NCBI GenBank assembly: GCA_016234445.1
Contig: JACRBT010000009.1
Span: 17,223 to 81,222, forward strand
Origin: Chloroflexota bacterium
GTDB lineage: Bacteria; Chloroflexota; Dehalococcoidia; Tepidiformales; Tepidiformaceae
Reading direction: 5' to 3'
Length of the DNA: 64,000 nt
A model generated the notes under the pieces. That model worked only from the letters and a program-made list of their open reading frames with translations. It made no database searches and was not told the origin of the DNA. A program made the translations under genes and the position numbers. Each line of letters begins with the position of its first letter. Position 1 is the stretch's first letter. Shown here piece by piece: positions 32,146 through 40,528 of the stretch.

Positions 32146-33458
32146 GCACCAAAGCAGAGATCAAGCGCGACGACAAGAACCTCGGATCATATATCTTCTG
32201 GCTCGCCACCCACCATGAAGACTTCATCAAGAAGTACGTCGACCGTATCCACCCCGAGACTTGGGAGTCCGACGAGCAAGCATGGCTCCTTGAAGAGACC
32301 GTCAAGTACTTCAAGAAGCACCACAAGCTCATCCCCGAGGAAGTTCTCTTAATCCTCCTCGCCGCGAAGAAGGTCAGCCCACGGTTCGACAAGGAAACCG
32401 TGGTCGAACTCTACAAGAAGGGCGGGCCGCGGGAGGAAGTCATCCCCTGGGTCATGGACGATGCCGCTGAATACTTCAAGCGCCGGGACATCCGCGAAGT
32501 TCTGAGTGAGGCTGTCGAAACGGTCTCGTCCGGCAGCCCTGATGACGTCGTCCAGGCGCTCAACAAGGGTGTGCGCGAACTCAACCGCACCCCAGACGAT
32601 GGCAGGCGTTTCGAGCTCAGGGTCAACCAGGACCTCGGGCCTATCTGGGAGGAGATCGGGCGGGAGTACATCGTCGACGAGCGTGCCGCCAGCACCGGAA
32701 TCCCGGATGTCGACAGCATCCTCGGTGGGGGCCTCCGGCCCGGGGAGCTGGGAGTGGTCCTCGCTCCCCCGGGGCGGGGGAAATCCCACTGGCTCATCCA
32801 CTGCGCGAGGACGGCCTGGTGGAAGAACCGTAACGTCGCCTTCTACAGCTTCGAAATGAGCGAGGGCCGGGTCTTCGCCCGGTTTCTTGCCGGCGCGACT
32901 GGGATCGGGGCCAACGAGATCGACTCCCAGCGGGCCAGGGCGGACAAACGGTTGACTCAAAAGGCCCGGAAGGCAGGCGTCGATGCCGGCTTCTTCGTGA
33001 GGCGGTTCGGGGACAACGAGGCGACCGTCAGTGACATCTACAACGACATCGCGTCTCTCCAAGACGAGGGAAACGACATCGGCCTGGTGGTCATCGACTA
33101 CGGAGACATCATCCGGCCAGAAGTCCGGTCCGCACGCGGCCGCGTTGACGACCAGGCCGAGATCTACAAGGCCCTCCGCGGTATGGCCGTCTCGCTCGAT
33201 GTGCCCGTGTGGACGGCGTCCCAGGCGAACCGTGACTCCCTTCGCAAGAGCAGCTTCGGCCTCGAGAACGTCGCCGACAGCTTCGACAAGGTGAAGATCG
33301 CCGACTACGTCATCGCCCTCTGCCAGGACGGCACCGAGAAGACCGCGGGGAGGATGCGTCTCGCCTTCGCCAAGTCTCGCAACAACGGCCAGGGGGAAGA
33401 GATTCTCGTGTACGCCGAGCTCGACAAGGCCTTCTTCAGGGAGCACGACGGGGTATGA
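32142..33458 (+). CDS. DnaB-like replicative helicase
   Basis: A 438-aa RecA-fold helicase of the DnaB/phage gp41-like class. An N-terminal helical domain (about 1-150) precedes the motor: Walker A APPGRGKS (208-215), FYSFEMS (DnaB motif 1a), Walker B GLVVIDYGDII (314-324) and WTASQANRDS (motif 3/4 with the Gln sensor). The GTG start overlaps the previous stop by 4 bases, and its own stop overlaps the primase ATG, so all three genes are translationally coupled. It would unwind DNA at the element's replication fork. The host's own dnaB is expected elsewhere, so this is an element-encoded replication system. Confidence 0.85.
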   Translation: MSTKAEIKRDDKNLGSYIFWLATHHEDFIKKYVDRIHPETWESDEQAWLLEETVKYFKKHHKLIPEEVLLILLAAKKVSPRFDKETVVELYKKGGPREEVIPWVMDDAAEYFKRRDIREVLSEAVETVSSGSPDDVVQALNKGVRELNRTPDDGRRFELRVNQDLGPIWEEIGREYIVDERAASTGIPDVDSILGGGLRPGELGVVLAPPGRGKSHWLIHCARTAWWKNRNVAFYSFEMSEGRVFARFLAGATGIGANEIDSQRARADKRLTQKARKAGVDAGFFVRRFGDNEATVSDIYNDIASLQDEGNDIGLVVIDYGDIIRPEVRSARGRVDDQAEIYKALRGMAVSLDVPVWTASQANRDSLRKSSFGLENVADSFDKVKIADYVIALCQDGTEKTAGRMRLAFAKSRNNGQGEEILVYAELDKAFFREHDGV

Positions 33459-34414
33459 GCGTCCTCACCCAGAACATCCACCGCTTCGACATCGTCGCTT
33501 TCCTCCGCAGCAAACACGAAACGGTCGAGGAGACCTCGACAGAAGTCTACATCGACTGCCCGTTCTGCGGGGGAAAGAAGAAGCTCTACTGCAACAAGCT
33601 GACGAAGAAGTGGATCTGTTTCAAGTGCTCTGAGCGTGGCGACCTGGTCGACTTCATCGAGAAGTACTCAGGGGTGGACTCGATCGCCGCGATCAAGTTG
33701 ATCGTCCAAAACGCCGGGCGCCGGCGTCGGCTGCTCCTCGAGGAGTCGGACGAGGTCGACACAGCGACCGAGCACATGATCGGCTGGCCGACCCACTACA
33801 AGCCCCTCACCTACCCGCGGGTGAAGGAGAACCGGCGCTATTGGAAGTACGTGACGCAGACCCGCGGCCTGCCCTACTCCACCGTCCTCGACTACAAGCT
33901 CGGCTACTGCCCGATCGGGAAGTACCGGAACCGGATCATCGTCCCGGTGATGTGGTTCGGGGAGCTGGTGAGTTGGGTGGCTCGGTCGCTCTCCGACGAT
34001 GTTGAGCGGACCAAGCTGACCCCGTACGGGAACAAGCAGTCTGACTACCTCCTCAACCTCGACCGGCTCTGGGGCCAGGACGAGGTGGTCCTCGTCGAGG
34101 GCCCCTTCGACATGCTCAAGCTGCCGCACCAGGCCGTGGCGAGCTTCGGGAAGCGCCTGAGCCATCGGCAGTTGACCCTCCTTCGCCGCGCCGGGGTGCG
34201 GCGCGTCGTTGTTGGTTACGACAACGACGCGATGGCTGAGACCTTGGCGACCGCGAAACGCCTCAGTGAGCACTTCGAGGTGGCAGTGGTGGAGATGCCC
34301 GACGGAGAGGACCCGGGCAGCCTCCCGGACGCCGTCCTCAAGGACCTGATCAACCACGCCGCCCCTTACGACCCCTACTTCCATCTTCGCTTCAAATTGG
34401 AGGCCGCCTTTTGA
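33455..34414 (+). CDS. DnaG-type primase
   Basis: A 319-aa primase, shorter than chromosomal DnaG (about 600 aa) and like phage or plasmid forms. The N-terminal CHC2-like zinc finger uses C35, C38, C55 and C58 (CPFC, CFKC). The Toprim core has VVLVEGPFDMLKL with Glu215 and VVGYDNDA with the DxD at 256-258. There is no C-terminal helicase-binding domain. The ATG overlaps the helicase stop (ATGA). It should make RNA primers for replication of the element with the adjacent helicase. Confidence 0.88.
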   Translation: MSVLTQNIHRFDIVAFLRSKHETVEETSTEVYIDCPFCGGKKKLYCNKLTKKWICFKCSERGDLVDFIEKYSGVDSIAAIKLIVQNAGRRRRLLLEESDEVDTATEHMIGWPTHYKPLTYPRVKENRRYWKYVTQTRGLPYSTVLDYKLGYCPIGKYRNRIIVPVMWFGELVSWVARSLSDDVERTKLTPYGNKQSDYLLNLDRLWGQDEVVLVEGPFDMLKLPHQAVASFGKRLSHRQLTLLRRAGVRRVVVGYDNDAMAETLATAKRLSEHFEVAVVEMPDGEDPGSLPDAVLKDLINHAAPYDPYFHLRFKLEAAF

Positions 34415-34472
34415 CCGTCTGAATCGCGGACTGCACCGTTGGCTCGCGGACGGGTGCGGCTGCGTCGTTGCC

Positions 34473-34772
34473 TTGGCAGTCGAACGCCGAAGGCGACTGG
34501 CCGCTTGGCTCCGCCGCCTCGCTTTCAGAGCCGGCGTCCGCGCTGCTGCCCCCGGACACGTTGCCGTCCGTGGAGCTGCCCGTGACTTCGCCGGAGAGCA
34601 GCCGCTCGACCCGGACGCGCGCGCCCTCCTGGACGGGGTACGGACGCGCGCCGTGGACGTGACGGACCGGCACGCGCGATTCGGCGGTGGTTCCGCCCTG
34701 CCGACGGAACCGGACGCCGCGGTGCTCCCCCTCCTCCGAGAGCTGGTCCTCGGGGCCGGCGAGGAGGGCTGA
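34473..34772 (+). CDS. Possible small gene after the primase
   Basis: A frame of about 99 aa from TTG 34473, open further upstream to within the primase end, has protein-like composition (DPDARALLDGVRTRAVDVTD, AVLPLLRELVLGAGEEG). No clear start or ribosome-binding site is seen, so the true start may lie upstream at a rare codon, or this may be a fragment. No family recognised. Confidence 0.35.
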   Translation: MAVERRRRLAAWLRRLAFRAGVRAAAPGHVAVRGAARDFAGEQPLDPDARALLDGVRTRAVDVTDRHARFGGGSALPTEPDAAVLPLLRELVLGAGEEG

Positions 34773-34854
34773 TTCCACGTCGTTGACTTCGTCCCGGCGC
34801 GGAGTGATGAGTACACGCCGACCGGGGAGAACCCCCCGGCAGGAGGAGTGAACC

Positions 34855-35115
34855 ATGACCGTCGGTGAGTTGATCGAGCTGCTGCAGGGGCTGGACCCGG
34901 AGGCCGAGGTCCGGATCATGTCGCAGGAGGGCTGGCCCTTCGGGTGCGCCATCGTCGGTCTAGCGGTGCGCGAGAGCTTCCCCGGCGAAGACTGCGAATG
35001 CGCCCACGACGACACGGTGCCGGAGGGCTGTGCCGCCAACGACGTCTTCATCGTCGAGGGAGAGCAGGAGCGGTACGGGAACAAGGCAGCGTGGGACGTG
35101 TGCAGCCGCTACTGA
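34855..35115 (+). CDS. Small acidic protein, unknown
   Basis: An 86-aa acidic protein with a strong GGAGGAG seven bases before the ATG. It starts MTVGELIELLQGLDPEAEVR, a pattern seen in many small proteins of phages and plasmids, and has four Cys (GCAIV, CECAH, GCAAN). A zinc site is conceivable. It follows the replication module and is followed by a terminator-like hairpin, so it closes the transcript. Function unknown. Confidence 0.65.
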   Translation: MTVGELIELLQGLDPEAEVRIMSQEGWPFGCAIVGLAVRESFPGEDCECAHDDTVPEGCAANDVFIVEGEQERYGNKAAWDVCSRY

Positions 35116-35139
35116 GCCCCCCGGCCCCCGCGAGCCCGG

Positions 35140-35160
35140 AGCCCGGCGGCGCGCCGGGCT
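35140..35160 (+). terminator. Terminator-like hairpin after the small gene
   Basis: AGCCCGGCG-GCG-CGCCGGGCT, a perfect 9-bp stem with a 3-base loop, 24 bases after the stop codon. The following TCCTC is weakly T-rich. Confidence 0.6.
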
Positions 35161-35214
35161 TCCTCGTCGTGCGGAAGCTTGGTTTCGACGATCGCGGGCG
35201 GCGCTTCGGGGGAA

Positions 35215-36069
35215 CTAAGGGGCTGGAAACGTCGACTTCAGTCCGGATGCGGTCACCGTCACGGCCTCCACCAAAACGGGGAAGACGGCCAGAAGCGTCA
35301 TTACCGTGGCCCGGTCGAGACGGGCCGGAGTTGGGTGGCCAGCGTCGTTCCGAATCAGTCTGACGGCATCGGCCTCGCCCAGCAGAAGCCCGTCGAGGTC
35401 GTCAACCCATCGGCCTGACTGGCTCTGTGCGACAAGGTGGTTGGTGATCGCCGACGCCCTATCCCGAAAGGACTCCCGTAACCACTCGACGCGCTCCCGC
35501 GCCGTGCGTGACTTGGCTTTGTTCAGGGTGAGTGGAAGCGCCAGCGCCGCCAGGGCGTCGAACAGCGGAATCAGGGCCGCTTCAGACGCGATGCCGATCA
35601 ACACGGCGGCCGGGTGATACAGACCGGCGACGAAGCACTGCTGGGCCTGATCCGCGTAGAAGAGCACGGACTCATCGGGCGGGGGCCGCAGAGCCCCAAG
35701 GCGCGCCGCTAGGCCTCCGGGGGAGAGCACGATTGCGGACTCGTCCCACTGCTCGCCAAGTACCTGACGACCCGCGGAGGTGAGCGCGAACCGTTGCTCC
35801 CCCACCGGAACCAGCAGCCCAAGGATGGCCCATCGCCAGCACTGCTCGTTGACCCTGGTTCGAACCGCGTCTTCGCCTCCATTCGCCGCGTTGAACGCTG
35901 TCTGCGGTGCGCTGTCCATTCCCAGCAGCTTGGGAAGAAACTCACCCAGCGAGAGCCAGTCCTGGCGCGGGTTAAAACGAGGGTAAAGAAGAGTCCAGAC
36001 AACCGCCGCCGCCCACTCGTCATCGGTCAGCGGGCGGTCGAGAGGAATGTTCGGCGGCTGGGCGTCCAT
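35215..36069 (-). CDS. HEPN-motif protein (Rx4H), unknown role
   Basis: A 284-aa protein with GGAG seven bases before the ATG. The N-terminal third resembles a winged helix (WRWAILGLLVPVGEQRFALT). The C-terminal half is helical: FVAGLYHPAAVLIGIASEAAL, and near the end AVRLIRNDAGHPTPARLDR. The R-N-D-A-G-H segment fits the Rx4H motif of HEPN ribonucleases, many of which belong to toxin-antitoxin or abortive-infection systems. No partner antitoxin is adjacent. The ribonuclease reading is inference from one motif. A dif-like palindrome (36188-36215) lies upstream of its start. Confidence 0.6.
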   Translation of the reverse strand: MDAQPPNIPLDRPLTDDEWAAAVVWTLLYPRFNPRQDWLSLGEFLPKLLGMDSAPQTAFNAANGGEDAVRTRVNEQCWRWAILGLLVPVGEQRFALTSAGRQVLGEQWDESAIVLSPGGLAARLGALRPPPDESVLFYADQAQQCFVAGLYHPAAVLIGIASEAALIPLFDALAALALPLTLNKAKSRTARERVEWLRESFRDRASAITNHLVAQSQSGRWVDDLDGLLLGEADAVRLIRNDAGHPTPARLDRATVMTLLAVFPVLVEAVTVTASGLKSTFPAP

Positions 36070-36187
36070 CCAGGATCTCCCTGCCCTGGTGCCCGGCGGG
36101 CGCCTCCTGGGCGAGGTCTGATTCTACCGCGACGCGGGTCCCGCCGGGGCCTGGGGCGGACGAGCAGGGCGCCATGGGGTAAGGCTG

Positions 36188-36215
36188 CCCCACACGATCG
36201 ACACATCGTGTGGGC
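36188..36215. other. dif-like palindrome, site A
   Basis: Arms CCCCACACGAT and ATCGTGTGGGC flank the 6-bp centre CGACAC; the inner 10 bp of each arm pair perfectly. The same ACACGAT-N6-ATCGTGT core recurs at 58110-58129 and, with one change, at 44480-44499. It lies between the HEPN gene and the respiratory module. The layout (11-6-11) is that of a Xer recombination site; an operator is the alternative. Confidence 0.55.
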
Positions 36216-36362
36216 GCCGGAGTTCCAGCTCCTGGGCGATGCGAAGGAGACGCGTCGTCGCCGCAACATGTCAAACGAGACTGGCGACCTTTGGACCCTT
36301 AGTTGGGGCCATGTGGGCCGGGGTCAGCCCCTGACGGGGCGTGCTAGGCTCTGCGCGGAGCC

Positions 36363-37364
36363 GTGTGCACCGCAGAGACGACGCCGACCGAAAGTCACCT
36401 CAGGCCGCGAGTGAGCGCCGGCCGGGGTTCGAGGCCCTGGCGCTGGACGCTTGCCGTCGTCCTGGTTGGCTGGTGGCTGATCACTGCGGTGGCGTGCGGT
36501 GCGGCCAGGGTCGACATCGACTTCGAACAGCCAGAGTCATCACCGCCGCCGGCGATGGTCGGGTCGCAGGTGGCCCCGCTGCGGATTGCGGTGGCGCCGG
36601 TGCTCTCGGCGCGGCCCACGTCCTCGCTCTATCAGCAGCTCGCGACCTACGTCGGCGCGAAGCTCGGCCGGCCGGTGGAACTGGTCCAGGGCAAGACCTA
36701 CGCGGAGATCAATGACCTCCTCAAGTCGGGCGAAGTGACGGTCGCCATCGTCTGTACCAACCCGTACCTCCAGGGGCGGGATGACTTCGGCATGGAGCTG
36801 ATCGCGGCCCCCCAGGTCGGTGGCGACGTTGTCTACTACTCGTTCCTGATCGTGAACCGGAACTCGACTGCCACGTCGCTCAGCGACCTCCGCGGCACGA
36901 GTTTTGCGTTCACCGACCCGCTCTCGAACTCCGGGAGGCTGGCCCCTATCTACCAGCTTGCGCTCCGGGGACGGAACCCGGATTCGTACTTCAGCCAGAC
37001 GATCTTCACCTACTCCCACGACAGTTCCATCCGGGCGGTCGCCGATGGCGTGGTCAACGCCGCCGCCGTCGACAGCCTGGTGTACGACTACCTGGCAGCG
37101 AACGAGCCGGCGTTGACGGAGAAGGTGCGCGTGATTGAGCAGTGGGGACCGTTCGGGATCAACCCGGTGGTGGTGAACCCCCACCTCGACCCGGCGCTGA
37201 AGCAGGAGCTCCAGGGCGTCTTCCTGGGCATGGACCACGACCCGGAAGGGTTGGTCATCCTGCGCAACCTCTTCCTGGACCGGTTCGTGGTGCCCGCCGA
37301 CAGCGTCTACGACAGCGTCCGGGAGATGCGAACGTTCCTCCGCGAACGGGGGCTTGGACCCTGA
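36363..37364 (+). CDS. PhnD-type periplasmic binding lipoprotein, anion sensor of a three-component system
   Basis: A 333-aa substrate-binding protein (start GTG; GTG 36411 also possible) with a lipoprotein signal: WTLAVVLVGWWLITAVAC. The PhnD/phosphonate-binding fold shows in PLRIAVAPVLSARPTSSLYQ, KSGEVTVAIVCTNPYLQG and DLRGTSFAFTDPLSNSGRLAP. It overlaps the kinase gene by one base (TGATG). PhnD-like proteins coupled to a kinase are known for ArxX and for the sensor part of TtrS, where they detect arsenite/arsenate or tetrathionate. It therefore probably senses the substrate of the downstream molybdoenzyme and signals to the kinase. Ligand cannot be told from sequence. Confidence 0.8.
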   Translation: MCTAETTPTESHLRPRVSAGRGSRPWRWTLAVVLVGWWLITAVACGAARVDIDFEQPESSPPPAMVGSQVAPLRIAVAPVLSARPTSSLYQQLATYVGAKLGRPVELVQGKTYAEINDLLKSGEVTVAIVCTNPYLQGRDDFGMELIAAPQVGGDVVYYSFLIVNRNSTATSLSDLRGTSFAFTDPLSNSGRLAPIYQLALRGRNPDSYFSQTIFTYSHDSSIRAVADGVVNAAAVDSLVYDYLAANEPALTEKVRVIEQWGPFGINPVVVNPHLDPALKQELQGVFLGMDHDPEGLVILRNLFLDRFVVPADSVYDSVREMRTFLRERGLGP

Positions 37365-38785
37365 TGAGGGGCATGCTCGTGAGGCGGCCGCTCAGTCTCC
37401 GGCAGAAGATGGTGCTTGCGATGGGCGGATTGGTGCTCGTCCTGGGACTGGCCGGCACCATCCACGCGCGGCTGACCCTCTCCAATATCTCGAACGACGA
37501 ACTCGACCGGCGTGCCCTGGCCATCAGCCGCGGGCTGGAGAGTCCGGCCACCGAACTGCTCCTGACGAATGACATCTTCGGACTCTACCTTCGAGTCAAC
37601 GAGATCACGGCGACAAACGCCGACGTGCGGTATGTGGTCGTGTTCGATTCTTCGGGCGACGTCCGCGCCAGCTCGTTCGCCGCGGGCCTCCCGGCGGGCT
37701 TGCGGTCTTCGAACCCGGTGCAGACGAGTGATCCCTACTCGTTGACAACGCTAGAGAGCAGCGAGGGATCGGTGCGCGACCTTGCCTACCCGATCCAGGG
37801 CGGCCGGGTTGGCCTGATACGGCTGGGGCTGACGAAGAAGCCCATTGAGAGCCGTGTCGACAGGCTCACCTTTAATCTCCTGGGCCTCACGGGGCTCGCG
37901 CTCGCCGGCGGATTGGCGGCGAGTTACTTCCTGGGAACGGTGCTCACTCGGCCACTGTCCGGACTGGCTGCGGCAGCCCGCGCGGCCGGCCGCGGAGAAT
38001 CGGCTCCCCAACACGAGCTGTACGCCCATCCTGAGGTCGGCCAGGTGGCAGTGGCCTTCGACAACATGACCCGGGAACTGCGGGAACGCGACGAAGAGCG
38101 GACCCAGCTACTCGCGAAGGTAATGACAGCCCAGGAAGACGAGCGCCGGCGCATCTCCCGGGAGCTCCACGACGAAGCAGGCCAGGCGCTGACGTCGCTA
38201 CTCCTCGGGCTCACCCACCTGGAGCAGTCGGTTGCCGAAGACGACGCCCGGGCACTCCTGGCGGAACTTCGCGTGATGACGACGGAGGCCATGGATCTGA
38301 CCCGGAACCTGGCCCGGGAGCTGCGCCCGAGCGTCCTCGACGACCTGGGGCTCGAAGCCGCCGTGGGACGGTACGTAGCCGACTACGGGAAGAAGCAGCG
38401 CCTGGACACCGACTTCCACTCAGGCGGATTCGGGGTGACCCGGCTCAGGCCCGAGACGGAGACGGCACTCTACCGAATAGCCCAGGAGGCGCTCACCAAC
38501 GTCGCGCGTCACGCGGGCGCATCGAGCGTCAACGTCCTCCTTGAGCGGCGGGACGGCAAGGCGGTCCTCGTGGTCGAGGACGATGGGTGCGGTTTCGACG
38601 TTTCCGTGGTCCGCGGTTCCGGGTCACCTTCCGCCAAGCTGGGGCTGCTGGGGATGGAGGAGCGGGCATCACTGGTAGGCGGTACGCTCGCGGTTGAGTC
38701 GCGGCCCGGCTCGGGCACCGCGATATTCGTCGAAGTCCCGATCGACGGAGGGGCGGATGAGCGCGACGCGCATCCTGATAGCTGA
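37364..38785 (+). CDS. Membrane sensor histidine kinase (NarX/DegS type)
   Basis: A 473-aa kinase. It begins at ATG 37364, overlapping the previous stop. A transmembrane segment near residues 13-33 and another near 165-188 (LLGLTGLALAGGLAASYFLG) enclose a periplasmic region. A HAMP linker follows. The HisKA_3 box is RRRISRELHDEAGQALTSLL, with the phospho-His in ELHDE near residue 268. HATPase motifs are QEALTNVARHA (N box), VEDDGCGFD (G1) and GLLGMEER (G2). The kinase receives the signal from the PhnD-type protein and phosphorylates the next gene's product, with which it overlaps by 29 bases. Its likely target is the downstream respiratory operon. Confidence 0.9.
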   Translation: MRGMLVRRPLSLRQKMVLAMGGLVLVLGLAGTIHARLTLSNISNDELDRRALAISRGLESPATELLLTNDIFGLYLRVNEITATNADVRYVVVFDSSGDVRASSFAAGLPAGLRSSNPVQTSDPYSLTTLESSEGSVRDLAYPIQGGRVGLIRLGLTKKPIESRVDRLTFNLLGLTGLALAGGLAASYFLGTVLTRPLSGLAAAARAAGRGESAPQHELYAHPEVGQVAVAFDNMTRELRERDEERTQLLAKVMTAQEDERRRISRELHDEAGQALTSLLLGLTHLEQSVAEDDARALLAELRVMTTEAMDLTRNLARELRPSVLDDLGLEAAVGRYVADYGKKQRLDTDFHSGGFGVTRLRPETETALYRIAQEALTNVARHAGASSVNVLLERRDGKAVLVVEDDGCGFDVSVVRGSGSPSAKLGLLGMEERASLVGGTLAVESRPGSGTAIFVEVPIDGGADERDAHPDS

Positions 38786-39413
38786 CGACCACGCCGTGGT
38801 CCGCTCCGGGTTGCGCCTGATCCTGGGGGCGGAACCGGACTTCGAGCTCGTTGGGGAGGCTGCCACCGGCGACGAGGCCGTGCGGGAAGTAGAGCGCCTC
38901 CGGCCCGACATCCTCGTCCTCGACATCGCGATGCCCGGGATGAACGGGCTCGACGCGGCCCGAGTGATCAGGACCGCGGCCCCCGAGGTCCGGATCGTAA
39001 TTCTGACGATGCACGACGACGAGGCCTACTTGAAGGAGTTCCTGGAGATCGGCGCGGCCGGATATGTCCTGAAACAGGCGGCCGACACCGAGCTCGTCCA
39101 GGCTATCCGGGCCGTCCAGCGGGGCGAGCCGTTCATCTACCCGGCGATGACCCGCCAGCTCATCGACATCTTCTTGAAGCAATCGCATCCAGCGCCGGCG
39201 CCACCGGCGGCGGACGCCGAGCTGTCCCCGCGGGAGACCGAGGTGGTGCGGCTGGTTGCCCTGGGGTACAGCGGCCAGCAGATCGCGGACCAGCTCTCGA
39301 TCAGCGTCAGCACCGTCGAGACGCATCGAGCCCACGTGATGGAAAAACTGAAGCTGCACGGGCGCGCGCAGCTGGTCAGATACGCGCTCAGCAAGGGACT
39401 GCTCGATACTTGA
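38757..39413 (+). CDS. NarL/FixJ-type response regulator
   Basis: A 218-aa regulator starting MSATRILIADDHAVVRSGLR, with GGAGGGG before the ATG. The receiver domain has the phospho-acceptor Asp in DILVLDIAMPGMNG and a conserved Lys in YVLKQAAD. The C-terminal LuxR-type helix-turn-helix is SPRETEVVRLVALGYSGQQI then TVETHRAHVMEKL. It is the cognate partner of the overlapping kinase and probably activates the FeS-NrfD-molybdoenzyme operon that begins 254 bases downstream. The perfect palindrome at 39442-39465 could be its binding site or the terminator of this gene. Confidence 0.92.
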   Translation: MSATRILIADDHAVVRSGLRLILGAEPDFELVGEAATGDEAVREVERLRPDILVLDIAMPGMNGLDAARVIRTAAPEVRIVILTMHDDEAYLKEFLEIGAAGYVLKQAADTELVQAIRAVQRGEPFIYPAMTRQLIDIFLKQSHPAPAPPAADAELSPRETEVVRLVALGYSGQQIADQLSISVSTVETHRAHVMEKLKLHGRAQLVRYALSKGLLDT

Positions 39414-39441
39414 GCCCTCGATCCGGGCGCCCGCCGGGCCG

Positions 39442-39465
39442 GGCATCGTGGAAATCCACGATGCC
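39442..39465. promoter_or_regulatory. Perfect palindrome GGCATCGTGGA-AA-TCCACGATGCC
   Basis: Eleven-base arms separated by AA, 29 bases after the response-regulator stop and about 200 bases before the FeS subunit. A two-base loop is poor for a terminator, and no T-run follows, so an operator for the response regulator is equally plausible. Confidence 0.5.
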
Positions 39466-39667
39466 GAGGCGCGAAGAAGCCGGGCAATCCACGACCTCAT
39501 TTGCGTCTCTCGGCCCATGCCTCTGGCCCACCGTGCGCGGGATGCTGCCACCGTAGCGCCGCCCCGCCATGTCCCTAATCCCGGCGGCGTCCAGGGGTGA
39601 CCGTGAAGTCTGACACTTCCCAGTCCGGGTCGTTGCCAGCCACCGCGCTGGCGAACGGAGGGCATCC

Positions 39668-40516
39668 ATGACCGCACCAACAGAGACCGCCCACCCGGCC
39701 GACGAGCTACTCCCGGCGCCGGACACGCGCGCCCGGCGAGAGGTGCTCGACTGGCTGTTCAAGATCGGGGCCGGGTCGCTCGCTGTCGCCATTGGCACGG
39801 GAAGCGGACTCGCGCCGCTGGTTTCGGCGGTGGCGGGCGATGAGACGAAGCGGAAGTTCCGCTACGGCATGGTCATCGACACCCGGCGATGCGTCGGCTG
39901 CCGGGCCTGCGTGGTGGCTTGCAAGGCCGAGAACAAGACGCCACCCGGCGTCTCCTACACGGTCGTGGTCGAAAACGGCTTCGGGGAGCGGCCCGACGAT
40001 CGCCCTCTCTTCCTGACGAAACCCTGCTTTCACTGCGACGAACCGCCCTGCGTTTCCGTCTGCCCCGTAGGGGCCACTTTCAAGAGGAAGCAGGACGGCA
40101 TCGTCGTCGTCGACTACGAACGCTGCATCGGTTGCCGCTACTGCATCGTCGCCTGCCCCTACCAGGCCCGCTACTTCGACTTCGGCGAAGACTACGCCGC
40201 CACCGAGGAAAACACCCCCTACGCCGAGATGCCGTCGCCGGAGTACCGCCAGTTCCGGACGCGCCAGGCCGACGAATCACCGATCGGCAACGTCCGCAAG
40301 TGCACGTTCTGTTTGCACCTGCAGGACGCGGAGGGCAAGTACGACAAGTCCGCCGGGCGCTGGCCGGCCTGCGCCAAGACGTGCACCGGCAAGGCGATCC
40401 ACTTCGGCGACTTCAACGACCCTGAGAGCGAGGTCTCACGGCTCCTTTCCGAAAGGCAGGCCATTCGCCTGAAGGAAGAGCTGGGGACCGAGCCGAACGT
40501 TTACTACCTGCTTTAA
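39668..40516 (+). CDS. 4Fe-4S ferredoxin subunit of a molybdoenzyme complex (PsrB/TtrB/NrfC type)
   Basis: A 282-aa iron-sulfur subunit with four Cys clusters: RRCVGCRACVVACKAEN, PCFHCDEPPCVSVCPVG, RCIGCRYCIVACPYQ and a fourth split set (CTFCLHL, CAKTC). This is the four-cluster electron-transfer subunit of PsrABC/TtrABC-type enzymes. The N-terminus ARREVLDWLFKIGAGSLAVA resembles a twin-arginine signal or anchor, so it works on the outer face of the membrane. GGAGGG precedes the ATG. It is first in a B-C-A operon with NrfD and the catalytic subunit, the gene order of ttrBCA. It passes electrons between the quinone site of NrfD and the molybdenum subunit. Confidence 0.9.
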   Translation: MTAPTETAHPADELLPAPDTRARREVLDWLFKIGAGSLAVAIGTGSGLAPLVSAVAGDETKRKFRYGMVIDTRRCVGCRACVVACKAENKTPPGVSYTVVVENGFGERPDDRPLFLTKPCFHCDEPPCVSVCPVGATFKRKQDGIVVVDYERCIGCRYCIVACPYQARYFDFGEDYAATEENTPYAEMPSPEYRQFRTRQADESPIGNVRKCTFCLHLQDAEGKYDKSAGRWPACAKTCTGKAIHFGDFNDPESEVSRLLSERQAIRLKEELGTEPNVYYLL

Positions 40517-40528
40517 GGAGATGCCGGC

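Noticed and set aside
39442..39465. Palindrome with ATCGTGG/CCACGAT as a fifth dif-like site
   Set aside because: The arms are in the opposite order and the centre is 2 bp, not 6, so it was kept as an operator or terminator.
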